From DATGEP01 sp035310125 (GTDB taxonomy: Bacteria > Chloroflexota > Ktedonobacteria > Ktedonobacterales > JADMIN01), in contig DATGEP010000225.1 of the NCBI GenBank assembly GCA_035310125.1, positions 1-43,951 on the forward strand: a stretch of 43,951 bases of DNA. The letters are read 5' to 3'. This document shows, one piece after another, positions 1 through 8,003 of this stretch. Position numbers and translations under genes: made by a program. The notes beneath the pieces are model-generated. The model was not told where the DNA came from, searched no databases, and saw only the letters and a program-made list of their open reading frames with translations. Within the stretch, counting starts at the first letter, position 1, and each line of letters starts with the position of its first letter.

Positions 1-1
1 T

Positions 2-166
2 CCTTGCGGCGAGTATGGCGAATACCACACGCTCGTTACGAACGGCCCGCTCTTCCGCATGCCGCTGGCCGTGCGGTTCGGGGACGCGCATAGTGAAGGC
101 GAGCCACAGCTACAGGGCCGCTTCCGCCAGCTCGATGTGCAGCTACGAATTGACGGGCCGGCATAA
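2..166 (+). CDS. Dph6-like ATP pyrophosphatase, C-terminal fragment (cut by window edge)
   Basis: Frame 2 is open from the window edge to TAA at 164-166, giving 54 residues with no start. It opens with a CGEYGEYHT stretch followed by NGPLFR. This is the C-terminal signature of the MJ0570/Dph6-type ATP-PPase family (diphthine-ammonia ligase-like proteins), where a Cys-Gly-Glu-x-Gly-Glu-(Phe/Tyr)-His-Thr motif precedes a Gly-Pro-(Leu/Met)-Phe step. In bacteria these proteins have no settled role, since diphthamide is absent. The reading rests on the motif alone, because the ATP-binding N-terminal half lies outside the window. Confidence 0.6.
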   Translation, partial: PCGEYGEYHTLVTNGPLFRMPLAVRFGDAHSEGEPQLQGRFRQLDVQLRIDGPA

Positions 167-462
167 TCGCGCTCATGGCTGGATGAGATGGGTCTCAGCG
201 GCGAGTGACATGTGGGCGGGGATTGTGCGTTAGACCTCGACCTTGCCAACGATGCTGCTGAACGAGATCGGCCCGAGCTCACGCGAGCCAGCGCTGTCGC
301 GGAGGTTGTCGCCGACGGCGAGAAGAGCGACCAAGGGACTAGCAATCAGGAGAACACGACGAGCACCGTGTTTCACGAAGCTCCTCCTCGCACAGGAGAG
401 CGCGATCAACGAGAAATAGCAGCGCGATTGTACCAGAAGCAAGGGGATTGCGAAACGCGCTC
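167..462. other. Non-coding stretch before the TetR operon
   Basis: About 300 bases follow the stop of the Dph6-like gene. Open frames here have arginine- or serine-rich composition and no recognisable domain or ribosome-binding site, so none is called. No convincing hairpin with a T run was seen. The stretch ends at the promoter of the TetR gene. Confidence 0.4.
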
Positions 463-491
463 TTGACAGGCGCGTTGCATTCATGTACATC
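463..491 (+). promoter_or_regulatory. Promoter of the TetR/aldolase/oxidase/permease operon
   Basis: A perfect -35 hexamer TTGACA (463-468) is followed after 17 bases by TACATC (486-491), a weak -10. It lies about 50 bases upstream of the TetR start codon. Confidence 0.5.
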
Positions 492-494
492 TTG

Positions 495-508
495 TTCAAT
501 CGTTTGAA
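495..508. promoter_or_regulatory. Possible TetR operator (autoregulation)
   Basis: The inverted repeat TTCAA-TCGT-TTGAA lies directly downstream of the -10 and upstream of the ribosome-binding site of the first TetR gene. Short TTGAA/TTCAA dyads at this place are common for autoregulated TetR genes. Only this one copy was seen. Confidence 0.4.
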
Positions 509-540
509 TAACAGTGCGAGACGGCGAGGGGAACGTGCGG

Positions 541-1218
541 ATGCCCAGGCCCAATACCGCGCGCGAGCGCCGCGCTGACATTCTCGCCGCCGCCATACGG
601 GTCCTCGCTCGCGAAGGACTGAGCGAGGCGACGACACGCAAGATCGCGGCGGAGGCGAGCGTCAATCAGGCGATGCTGGGGTATTATTTTGGCAGCAAGG
701 ACGACCTGCTGTTCGCGGTATTGCAGGAGATGATACGGGCAACGGAGCAGATCGTGCGGTCGGCGCTGCCGGTGGGCGTGGATCTGGCCGAAGCTATCGC
801 CGGGAGCCTGACGGCATTCTGGGAGCATGTGGAAGCCGAGCCGGAGCTGGAGATTTTGCAATACGAGCTCACGCTCTACGCTCTGCGCCGCCCGGAGTCA
901 GCCTGGCTGGCGCGGCAACAGTACGACGGTTATGCGGCGGTCGTAGAGACGCTGATCGCGGAGGCCTTCGCGGTGGCAGGCGTTGAGTGCCCTGTTCCCA
1001 GCAGCTCGCTGGCACGCTTCCTAATCGCTGGACTGGATGGCCTCATGCTCCAGTTCATCAGCGACCGCGACACCACGCGGGCGCGGCGCGACTTGGAATT
1101 GCTGATCGCGGCGGTCGGCGCGCTGGTGCAAACGTCTACCTATGGGGCAAGGGCGGAAAGAGAAGCGCGCAGTGCGGGTAGGAGCGTTCGTTCGGCCAGC
1201 GATGCGAAAGGGAGGTGA
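541..1218 (+). CDS. TetR/AcrR family transcriptional regulator
   Basis: 225 residues. The N-terminal third (about residues 5-55) is a classical TetR DNA-binding domain: a helix with ILAAAIRVLAREG, then the HTH ending in LGYYFGSKDDLL. The rest is an all-helical ligand-binding and dimerisation domain with no assignable ligand. The ATG at 541 is preferred because GAGGGG (526-531) sits 9 bases upstream; GTG codons at 514 and 535 are in frame but poorly spaced. The gene ends 3 bases before the next start and carries that gene's ribosome-binding site in its last codons. It is therefore probably the local regulator of the aldolase/oxidase/permease genes and of itself. Confidence 0.9.
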   Translation: MPRPNTARERRADILAAAIRVLAREGLSEATTRKIAAEASVNQAMLGYYFGSKDDLLFAVLQEMIRATEQIVRSALPVGVDLAEAIAGSLTAFWEHVEAEPELEILQYELTLYALRRPESAWLARQQYDGYAAVVETLIAEAFAVAGVECPVPSSSLARFLIAGLDGLMLQFISDRDTTRARRDLELLIAAVGALVQTSTYGARAEREARSAGRSVRSASDAKGR

Positions 1219-1221
1219 GTC

Positions 1222-2499
1222 GTGGCGAAATCTGAAGAGTCAGTCGAGCAGGCTGGCGAGATCGTGAGGCAGGCAGGCCACCTCGCGACGGATGCGGCGG
1301 CGAGCACAGCGGAGCCAGATTATGCCTACTACAAAAAACTCTTCGCCGGACGCAAGATGCCGTTCGCGTACCTCGATCTCGATCTGCTGGAGCGCAACAT
1401 CCGTGAGGTTGTGGCGCGAGCAGGCGGCAAGCGCGTGCGCGTGGCCTCGAAGTCAGTGCGCAGCGTGGCGGTGCTACGGCGCATCCTCGCTGCGGACTCA
1501 GCATTTCAGGGCATCATGTGTTTTACAGCGCGCGAGGCGGCATACCTGGCCGGTCTGGGCTTCGACGACCTCCTCATCGGCTATCCGATATGGCATGAGG
1601 AGGACATCGCCGCAGTAGCACGGGCGGTCGCCGCTGGCACCCATATCACGCTGATGGTGGATAGCGTGGCCCACGTGGAGCGGATCGAGGCGGTTGCACA
1701 GCGGCACGGGGTACGGCTGCCGCTCTGTATAGATCTCGATATGACGCTGGATCTGCCTGGGCTGCACTTCGGCGTCTGGCGGTCGCCGCTGCGGTCGGCG
1801 GCGCAGGCGCGTCCGGTGGTCGAGCGCATCGTAGCGTCGCGGGATGTGACGCTGGATGGCATCATGGGTTACGAAGCGCAGATAGCGGGAGTCGGAGACA
1901 ATGTGCCCGGCCAGCGGCTCAAGAACATCCTGGTGCGGCAGCTTCAGCGGCGCTCGGTGCGCGAAGTGGCGCGGCGGCGAGCGGGGCTGGCCGCGCTGGT
2001 AGAGTCGTTGGGGGCATCGCTGCGTTTCGTGAACGGCGGCGGCACGGGCAGCATCGCGACGACACGGGCGGAGTCCGCTGTAACAGAAATAACCGTTGGG
2101 TCGGGGTTCTATAGTCCTGGGCTGTTCGACAACTATCGCGGGTTCCGCTACCAGCCGGCGGCGGGCTTCGCCATCGAGATTGTGCGGCAACCAGCGCCGA
2201 CGATTTACACGTGTTTAGGCGGTGGCTACGTCGCTTCTGGCGCGTCGGGGCCGGATAAGCTGCCCAAAGTGCATCTGCCACGTGGCGCGCGGTTGCTGTC
2301 CCTGGAAGGCGCGGGCGAGGTGCAGACGCCAATCCAGTATAGCGGTTTGATGCGGCTTGCTCCCGGCGACCCGGTGTTGCTGCGGCACAGCAAGGCGGGC
2401 GAGCTGTGCGAGCGGTTTACTACATTGGTGCTCGTCTCGCGCGGCGCTGTGGTGGACGAAGTGACGACGTATCGCGGCGACGGGCAGTGTTTTCTCTGA
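1222..2499 (+). CDS. D-threonine aldolase/alanine racemase-fold PLP enzyme (amino acid deaminase/aldolase type)
   Basis: 425 residues. A fold-type III PLP barrel is indicated by FAYLDLDLLERNI near residue 48, the PLP-lysine motif VASKSVR (Lys77) and a phosphate-binding GGGTGS loop at 272-277. The C-terminal domain holds a His389-to-Cys396 motif (RHSKAGELCERF) resembling the metal site of D-threonine aldolase and D-serine dehydratase. The likely chemistry is metal- and PLP-dependent cleavage or deamination of a beta-hydroxy D-amino acid, in the cytoplasm. GTG at 1222 is preceded by GGAGG at 1211-1215 inside the TetR gene. The neighbouring FAD oxidase and amino-acid permease suggest a catabolic cassette. 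The true substrate cannot be read from sequence. Confidence 0.85.
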   Translation: MAKSEESVEQAGEIVRQAGHLATDAAASTAEPDYAYYKKLFAGRKMPFAYLDLDLLERNIREVVARAGGKRVRVASKSVRSVAVLRRILAADSAFQGIMCFTAREAAYLAGLGFDDLLIGYPIWHEEDIAAVARAVAAGTHITLMVDSVAHVERIEAVAQRHGVRLPLCIDLDMTLDLPGLHFGVWRSPLRSAAQARPVVERIVASRDVTLDGIMGYEAQIAGVGDNVPGQRLKNILVRQLQRRSVREVARRRAGLAALVESLGASLRFVNGGGTGSIATTRAESAVTEITVGSGFYSPGLFDNYRGFRYQPAAGFAIEIVRQPAPTIYTCLGGGYVASGASGPDKLPKVHLPRGARLLSLEGAGEVQTPIQYSGLMRLAPGDPVLLRHSKAGELCERFTTLVLVSRGAVVDEVTTYRGDGQCFL

Positions 2500-2548
2500 G
2501 CCACACACCGTAGCCAGGAGTGACCGGCACGCGCGATAGATAGGGTGA

Positions 2549-2566
2549 TGTCCGGAATCCCGGACA
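2549..2566. repeat. Short perfect hairpin in the aldolase-oxidase gap
   Basis: TGTCCGG and CCGGACA are separated by AATC: a 7-bp stem with a 4-base loop, 30 bases before the oxidase start. There is no T run, so it is not an obvious terminator. It could be an mRNA processing or stability element, or an operator. Confidence 0.4.
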
Positions 2567-2595
2567 CGGTACGCTAGCATCGGTGGGAGAGACGG

Positions 2596-3915
2596 ATGGG
2601 CAGACAATGGCGGAACTGGTCGGGGTCGGTGCGCTGCGCGCCGCGGGAACTGGCACGGCCCACGAGCCTGGATGAGCTTGCGCGCATGGTCGGCGCGTAT
2701 GGGCGCGCGGGCCGGCACGTGCGCGTGGTTGGGGCGGGGCACTCGTTTACGCCGCTGGTCCAGACCGATGATGTGCTGCTCACACTCGATGGTATACAGG
2801 GGATCGAGGCGGTAGATGCCGAGCGTGGCACGGTGCGAGTGCTCGGCGGAACACAGCTGAAGCGACTGGGCGACGAGCTGCTGGAGCGCGGGCTGGCACA
2901 GGAGAATCTGGGCGATATTGACGTGCAGAGCATCGCGGGAGCGATCAGTACGGGTACACACGGCACTGGCGTTGGCTTCGGGACGCTGGCGACGCAGGTG
3001 GCGGGACTGACACTTGTCACGGCATCGGGTGAGGTCGTCGAATGCTCGGAGGAGCGCAACCCCGATGTGTTCAAGGCGGCGCAGGTGTCGCTGGGCGCGC
3101 TGGGCGTGTTGGCGGCGGTAACCCTGCGCGTGGTGCCGGCCAGGCGGCTGCGCTTCCAGGCGCGGCGCGAGACGTTGGAGCACTGCCTGTCACATCTAGA
3201 GGAATATAAGCGGGAGAACAGTCACTTCGAGTTCTTCTGGTTCCCATATGGCAAGTGGGTGCAGGTAAAGTTCTTGAACGAGACGGAGGCGGCCGCGAAG
3301 GGCGCGAACGCCTGGGGCACTTTCAACAAGATCGTGATGGAGAACGGACTGTTCTGGGTGCTCTCGGAGATGAGCCGGCTGGCGCCAGCGGCGGCGCCAG
3401 GCATTAGCCGGCTCTCTGGCTGGGGCATCAGCAGCGTAGATGAGACGGACTTTAGCCACCGGCTCTTCGCCACGATGCGCGTGGTGCGGTTCCAGGAGAT
3501 GGAATATAACGTCCCTGTCGAGTCCTTTCCGGCGGTGCTCGAAGAGGTGCGGGCTTGTATCGAGCAGCGGCGCTTTCGAGTGAATTTTCCAGTTGAGTGC
3601 CGCTTCGTGCGCGGTGATGATATCTGGCTCAGTCCGGCGTATCAGCGCGATTCGGCCTACATCGCCGTTCATATGTACCAGGGGATGGAGCACGCGCCAT
3701 ACTTCGATGCCGTCGAGGCGATTTTCGCGCGCTACCAGGGCCGCCCCCACTGGGGCAAGATGCACTCACGCACGGCGGCGCAGCTGGCGGCGCTGTATCC
3801 GCGCTGGGATGATTTCCGTCGCAGCCGGGCGGCGCTGGACCCCCAGGGTGTGTTCCTCAATGACTACCTGCGTGGGCTGTTTGATGTCGAAGCGCCGGTA
3901 ACGCTCCACAGATGA
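2596..3915 (+). CDS. FAD-dependent aldonolactone/alditol oxidase family protein (VAO fold)
   Basis: 439 residues. The N-terminal PCMH-type FAD domain contains VVGAGHSF (His49 is the usual site of covalent FAD attachment in this family), then STGTHGTG near 118 and the GEVVECS strand. The C-terminal domain is of the D-arabinono-1,4-lactone oxidase type, with the diagnostic HWGK motif (PHWGKMHS) near residue 390 and an LDPQGVFLNDYL tail. Members oxidise sugar lactones or alditols with O2 or a dehydrogenase acceptor. Pairing with a D-threonine-aldolase-like enzyme is, from memory, seen in actinobacteria, without an established pathway. No signal peptide. The ATG follows GGGAGAGACGG. Confidence 0.85.
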   Translation: MGRQWRNWSGSVRCAPRELARPTSLDELARMVGAYGRAGRHVRVVGAGHSFTPLVQTDDVLLTLDGIQGIEAVDAERGTVRVLGGTQLKRLGDELLERGLAQENLGDIDVQSIAGAISTGTHGTGVGFGTLATQVAGLTLVTASGEVVECSEERNPDVFKAAQVSLGALGVLAAVTLRVVPARRLRFQARRETLEHCLSHLEEYKRENSHFEFFWFPYGKWVQVKFLNETEAAAKGANAWGTFNKIVMENGLFWVLSEMSRLAPAAAPGISRLSGWGISSVDETDFSHRLFATMRVVRFQEMEYNVPVESFPAVLEEVRACIEQRRFRVNFPVECRFVRGDDIWLSPAYQRDSAYIAVHMYQGMEHAPYFDAVEAIFARYQGRPHWGKMHSRTAAQLAALYPRWDDFRRSRAALDPQGVFLNDYLRGLFDVEAPVTLHR

Positions 3916-3933
3916 GAGATGAAGGAGGGGATC

Positions 3934-5346
3934 GTGAGTGAGTTAGTTACGAGCGCGCCGGCAGCATCACAGGACTCCGCTGGAGCGGGGGGGCTGCGGC
4001 AGGGCGCGCTCGGCTTGCGGCATGCCATCGTCATCTCGGTCGCGGTGATGTCGCCCGCCGCTTCCATCTTCTTCAATACGATTCCACAGGCGCAGTACGC
4101 CGGAGCGGCGATTCCGCTCTGCTACGCCATCGGCTTCGTGGTGGCGCTGGTGGTTGCCAACCAGTACAGCGAGTTTTCGCGTGAGCTCCCGTCCAGCGGA
4201 TCGGCGTTCACATTTGTGAGCGCGGGGCTGGGCGCGCGCTTTGGCTTTCTGACGGCGTGGATCGGTCTCATCGCGCTGGCATTGGGCGTCCCATACTCCT
4301 TCATCCTGATGAGCGCGAATCTGCAAACGCTGGTCGCACGGTGGCTGGGCATCCAGGTGCATTGGAGCATCTTCTTCGTCGCCGCGATTGGCCTCGTCTT
4401 CGCGCTCTGCTACGTCGGCATCCGGCAGTCGCTGCGCGTGGATCTCACGTTCCTGGCCTTCGAGATGGGGATCTGTCTGGTGCTCGCCGCGCTCGTGCTG
4501 CTGCATGTCGGCGGCACCGGCGGATTAACGGCGGCGCCCTTCGAAGTCAGTTCCGTGCCGGCGAACGGCGACCTCACGGTGGGTATCATTCTGGGCGTAT
4601 TAAGCTTTATCGGTTTCGAAACGGCGGCGGCGCTGGGTGAAGAGACGCGCGATCCGCGCCGGAGCATCCCGCGCGCGGTCTATGGCTCAATGCTGGTCGT
4701 GGGCGTCTTTTACGTGTTGATGGCGTACGCCGCGACGGTAGGGTATGGTCCCACGCACATGGCGACGGGCTACGCCAACGACGCCGCGCCGTTCGACACA
4801 ATAGCGCATCGCTTCGGCGGCGGCACCTTCGCGGTGTTGATTGATCTCGCCGGCATTCTCTCGTTCTTTGGCGCGGCGCTGGCTATCGTCAATGGCGGGG
4901 CGCGCATGCTTTATACAGCGGGACGCGAAGGGGCTCTGCCGCGCATGCTTGGGTGGGTTCATCCCAGACGCGGGACGCCGGCCGCCGCCGTGGCGCTGCT
5001 CTGCGGGCTGGGACTGGTCAGTGGCATCGTGCTGGGTCTGGCATTCACACCCATCGGCGCGTTCGGGTTTCTGGGCACGCTGGACGCCCTCTTCGTGCTG
5101 CTGATCTATCTGCTGGTCAATATTGCCTGCATTCGGTTCTTCTGGCGCAAGCGCCGCGCCCAGTTCTCCGTCATCCGCAATGGCGCGATGCCCGCGCTTG
5201 GTATTCTTATCACCGGTGGCATCGTCGTAGCGGCTGGAGCCTCGCCGGGTCCTGCGCCGCTGGCCTACATTCCAGCGATTCTCGGCATCTGGCTGGCGCT
5301 GGGTATTGTGCTGATGCTTACGATTGGACGCAAGCTCGCGGCGTGA
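3934..5346 (+). CDS. APC superfamily amino-acid permease
   Basis: About 470 residues with roughly 12 hydrophobic membrane segments from residue 25 onward. The family motif GFETAAALGEETRDPRRSIPRA follows segment 6 and is typical of amino acid/polyamine APC transporters. GTG at 3934 is preferred because AGGAGGGG (3923-3930) immediately precedes it; the in-frame ATG at 3919 has this ribosome-binding site inside its coding region. The gene is the last of the TetR-led operon, 18 bases after the oxidase stop. It probably imports the amino acid or amine used by the PLP enzyme. Substrate not predictable. Confidence 0.85.
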   Translation: MSELVTSAPAASQDSAGAGGLRQGALGLRHAIVISVAVMSPAASIFFNTIPQAQYAGAAIPLCYAIGFVVALVVANQYSEFSRELPSSGSAFTFVSAGLGARFGFLTAWIGLIALALGVPYSFILMSANLQTLVARWLGIQVHWSIFFVAAIGLVFALCYVGIRQSLRVDLTFLAFEMGICLVLAALVLLHVGGTGGLTAAPFEVSSVPANGDLTVGIILGVLSFIGFETAAALGEETRDPRRSIPRAVYGSMLVVGVFYVLMAYAATVGYGPTHMATGYANDAAPFDTIAHRFGGGTFAVLIDLAGILSFFGAALAIVNGGARMLYTAGREGALPRMLGWVHPRRGTPAAAVALLCGLGLVSGIVLGLAFTPIGAFGFLGTLDALFVLLIYLLVNIACIRFFWRKRRAQFSVIRNGAMPALGILITGGIVVAAGASPGPAPLAYIPAILGIWLALGIVLMLTIGRKLAA

Positions 5347-5360
5347 AGTCTGATAGCGCC

Positions 5361-5390
5361 CTATACAGCAGCGCTGGTTCCCCTGTATAG
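5361..5390. promoter_or_regulatory. Perfect inverted repeat upstream of the secreted hydrolase
   Basis: CTATACAG (5361-5368) and CTGTATAG (5383-5390) form a perfect 8-bp dyad separated by 14 bases. The right arm contains the -10-like TATAGT (5386-5391). It lies in the 96-base gap between the permease stop and the hydrolase start. Both an operator over the hydrolase promoter and a transcript hairpin are possible. No T run follows. Confidence 0.45.
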
Positions 5391-5442
5391 TGTGATGCGG
5401 AGTGCTGAATGAGAACCGCTGAAACTGCCAGGGGGAAAATAG

Positions 5443-7005
5443 ATGAGGGTGGTACGCGCGAACGGGCGGACATGGGGCTTCACGGTAGTAGCGATCGTTG
5501 CGCTCGCGCTGAGCGCTTGCGCCGCGCCGTGGAGCCACAGCAGCACTCCAGCGGCGACGGCAACAACGCACACGGGCGCGCAGGCGCTCGCGTGGGGGAC
5601 GTGTCCGTTCGCGCTGGGTGGCACGTTCGTGGCCGGCAAGAATGTGCGGTGCGGCTCTCTCTCGCTGCCAGAGGACCGGAGCAATCCGGCCAGCGGGAAG
5701 ATTCGTCTGGCCGTCGCCATCTTCAAGACTCCTAGCGCCACGGCGGCGCCTGATCCCGTCATCTTCTTGCAAGGCGGACCAGGCGGGCGCATCATTCAGG
5801 ATGTGGCGCAGGCGATTGTGTCAGGGCAAATGAGTTTGACGTCGCAATTCGGCAATCACGATCTGATTCTGGTGGATCAGCGCGGCACGGGCTACTCTAC
5901 GCCATCGCTCCAGTGTCCCGAGGTGGTGCAGCTGCAGTTTCAAATCAACGTCAACCTCACGCCACAGCAGCAGATTGCGGCGCAGAATCAGGCGCTTGCC
6001 ACCTGCCACAGTCGCCTGGTATCGCAGGGCATCAACCTGAGCGCGTACACGACGTACAACGACGCCAATGACATCTCCGACCTCATCACAGCGTTAGGAT
6101 ATGCGCAGGTAGATCTCTACTCCGTGTCGTACGGCACCCGGCTGGCGCTGGAGATGATGCGCTCGTTCCCACAGCACCTGCGCAGCGTCGTCCTGGATTC
6201 GACGGTGCCGCCACAAATCCACCTGCTCGCCAACATTCCGGTTGCCACGGCTCGCGTGTTCAATACGCTCTTCGCGGGCTGCGCCGCCGAACCGACCTGC
6301 GCGGCGAGCTATCCAGACTTGCAAAGCGTGTTTTATGGGCTGGTGCCACAGCTCAACACGCATCCAGTTACCTTCCAGACGACTGACGCGACGACTGACA
6401 AAGGGTATACGGTGGTCTTTCACGGGGATGATCTGGTGAACCTGCTGTTCTCATCGTTCTATGTTACGCAGGCCATTCCGCTGCTGCCCAAGCTGATCTA
6501 CCAGGTGAAGGCCGGCAATTATCAGGTGGCCGCGCTGCTGTGGGGCGCCCTCATGTTCGACGATTCCGTGAGCTACGGCGACTACTATTCGGTGGAATGC
6601 GCGGAGGATGTGAATACCGAAACGCTCGCGCAGGTGGCGACGGCGGGTCAGAGCTATCCCGCCGCGATTCGCGCGGACCAGGTGCTCAACTTGCAGAGCG
6701 AGATTCCGCAGTGCCAGAACTGGCATGTCGCGACGGCGCCCGCCAGCGAGTCCGCGCCGGTTACGAGCAGTATCCCGACGCTGGTGATGGAGAGCGAGTA
6801 CGACCCGATCACGCCGCCAGCGAACGGCGACCTGGTCGCGCAGGGGCTATCGAAAAGCTACAAGGTACTCTTCCCCGGTGTGGGGCACGGCGCATTTATC
6901 TTCAATGCCTGTCCAGACGATGTCGCGATTTCGTTCTGGTCCGTGCCCACACGGCAGCCGGACGAGGCGTGCGTTGCCAACATGGGCGAGCCGCAATTCT
7001 CATGA
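5443..7005 (+). CDS. Secreted lipoprotein alpha/beta hydrolase, TAP-like (peptidase S33) family
   Basis: 520 residues. The N-terminus is a lipoprotein signal peptide with lipobox LSAC (Cys26), so the protein is exported and lipid-anchored. The hydrolase has an oxyanion-type GGPGG at 111-115 and a DQRGTGYS strand at 145-152. The nucleophile Ser229 sits in YSVSYGT, where the usual first Gly of GxSxG is Ser. Asp454 (SEYDPITP) and His482 (GVGHGA) complete the triad. The C-terminal part matches the TAP-like C-terminal domain of tripeptidyl aminopeptidases of Streptomyces type. Expected role: hydrolysis of extracellular peptides or esters. ATG 5443 follows AGGGGGAAAATAG. Confidence 0.88.
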   Translation: MRVVRANGRTWGFTVVAIVALALSACAAPWSHSSTPAATATTHTGAQALAWGTCPFALGGTFVAGKNVRCGSLSLPEDRSNPASGKIRLAVAIFKTPSATAAPDPVIFLQGGPGGRIIQDVAQAIVSGQMSLTSQFGNHDLILVDQRGTGYSTPSLQCPEVVQLQFQINVNLTPQQQIAAQNQALATCHSRLVSQGINLSAYTTYNDANDISDLITALGYAQVDLYSVSYGTRLALEMMRSFPQHLRSVVLDSTVPPQIHLLANIPVATARVFNTLFAGCAAEPTCAASYPDLQSVFYGLVPQLNTHPVTFQTTDATTDKGYTVVFHGDDLVNLLFSSFYVTQAIPLLPKLIYQVKAGNYQVAALLWGALMFDDSVSYGDYYSVECAEDVNTETLAQVATAGQSYPAAIRADQVLNLQSEIPQCQNWHVATAPASESAPVTSSIPTLVMESEYDPITPPANGDLVAQGLSKSYKVLFPGVGHGAFIFNACPDDVAISFWSVPTRQPDEACVANMGEPQFS

Positions 7006-7301
7006 CGCCACTCACGGAGTATGGCCGGGAGCGCAAACCGTACCTGGCTCGATTCCTGCTGAACTCTTTGCCGGCGCGGCAACGGTGACACGGCGGTATA
7101 GCGGATGGCCGCCGATCTCGGTATGCTCAGCGTCCCTCACGATGCGACGGGCCTCCGTCAGCGCCAATCTATATGGCCACGTTGCTGGATGATGTCTGAG
7201 AAAACAGAAGAGTCCCTACCAGAATGGGGGACATGTGTTATCAGTGCGCCGTCTGCTCGTCGGCGTCCAATAGTGCGAGATTTGGGCGCCGAGCCAGCGC
7301 C
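7006..7301. other. Intergenic stretch, nothing recognised
   Basis: About 300 bases between the lipoprotein hydrolase and the receiver-1 promoter. Open frames overlap the hydrolase end or lack ribosome-binding sites and domain-like composition. No strong terminator hairpin was found. Confidence 0.4.
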
Positions 7302-7330
7302 TTGAGTATTTACGGGTGAAACAATAGTAT
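7302..7330 (+). promoter_or_regulatory. Promoter of receiver protein 1
   Basis: TTGAGT (7302-7307), a 17-base spacer and TAGTAT (7325-7330). Both hexamers are near consensus and lie about 75 bases ahead of the ATG at 7405. A small CCAGG-CTAT-CCTGG dyad just downstream could be an operator. Confidence 0.6.
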
Positions 7331-7404
7331 CTCCAGGCTATCCTGGGAAGTGATCCAAACGGATGCGAATACGTGCTGCTGAAACTACCAGGCGGGATGA
7401 GGAC

Positions 7405-7800
7405 ATGAGCGCTGTGACGCGCGTGCTGGTTGTGGATGATGATGCGGGAATACGAGAGACGATCCGGTATGCTCTCGAAGACGCGGGATATACTGTCTCC
7501 GAAGCGGTGGATGGGCTGGCCGCGCTGCGGCAGCTGCGCGCGGGACGGGAGCGCATGGTCGTCCTGCTTGATCTCATGATGCCCGGTCTGGATGGCGCGG
7601 GCCTGCTGGGCGCTGTCGCGGCAGACGCGTACCTCTCCAGTCAGTACGTCTTCCTGCTCATCACGGCGAATACCAAAACGCTCACGCTGGCCTTTGCCAC
7701 GCTGCTCCAAAATCTCTCTGTTCCCGTCCTCACCAAACCCTTCGATATTGATACACTACTCGACGCGGTGGCCACGGCGGCGCGGCGGCTCGCGCGGTGA
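7405..7800 (+). CDS. Stand-alone response-regulator receiver protein 1
   Basis: 131 residues, a single CheY-like receiver with no output domain. The acidic pocket is Asp11-Asp12, the phospho-acceptor Asp56 (VLLDLMMP), the switch Thr87 (LLITAN) and the conserved Lys111 (VLTKPF), so it looks phosphorylatable. The ATG at 7405 is taken because the preceding 14 codons of the longer frame are non-homologous and GATGAGG lies just upstream. Two close paralogues lie at 40343-40783 and 40849-41292, all sharing ERxxVLLD and a KPFDxDxLLxAV tail. No histidine kinase is present in the window. It probably acts as a phospho-relay or by protein-protein contact. Confidence 0.88.
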   Translation: MSAVTRVLVVDDDAGIRETIRYALEDAGYTVSEAVDGLAALRQLRAGRERMVVLLDLMMPGLDGAGLLGAVAADAYLSSQYVFLLITANTKTLTLAFATLLQNLSVPVLTKPFDIDTLLDAVATAARRLAR

Positions 7801-7849
7801 CAGCGCCCGCCCGGTTCGGGTACTTCATGGCTAGCGCGCGCGGCCATAA

Positions 7850-7878
7850 TTGACGCCCTCTCGATTGAATGGCATACT
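7850..7878 (+). promoter_or_regulatory. Promoter of the lysozyme-like protein
   Basis: TTGACG (7850-7855), a 17-base spacer and CATACT (7873-7878). A transcript from here would begin after the in-frame ATG at 7869, which supports the later start at 8004. Confidence 0.5.
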
Positions 7879-8003
7879 CTGGCCGGGCGCTGAGCCATCA
7901 CGAGCGTCTCCCCGGCGCCAAAGCCCGAGACGCGAGCGCACGGGCAGGTGGCGGCGGAACGCGGCGCACGACGCCCGCGCATGAGTGCCGGATGGGAGGT
8001 GGT

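Noticed and set aside
7869..8003. Longer start for the lysozyme-like protein
   Set aside because: The promoter -10 lies at 7873-7878, past the ATG at 7869, and a good ribosome-binding site precedes ATG 8004.
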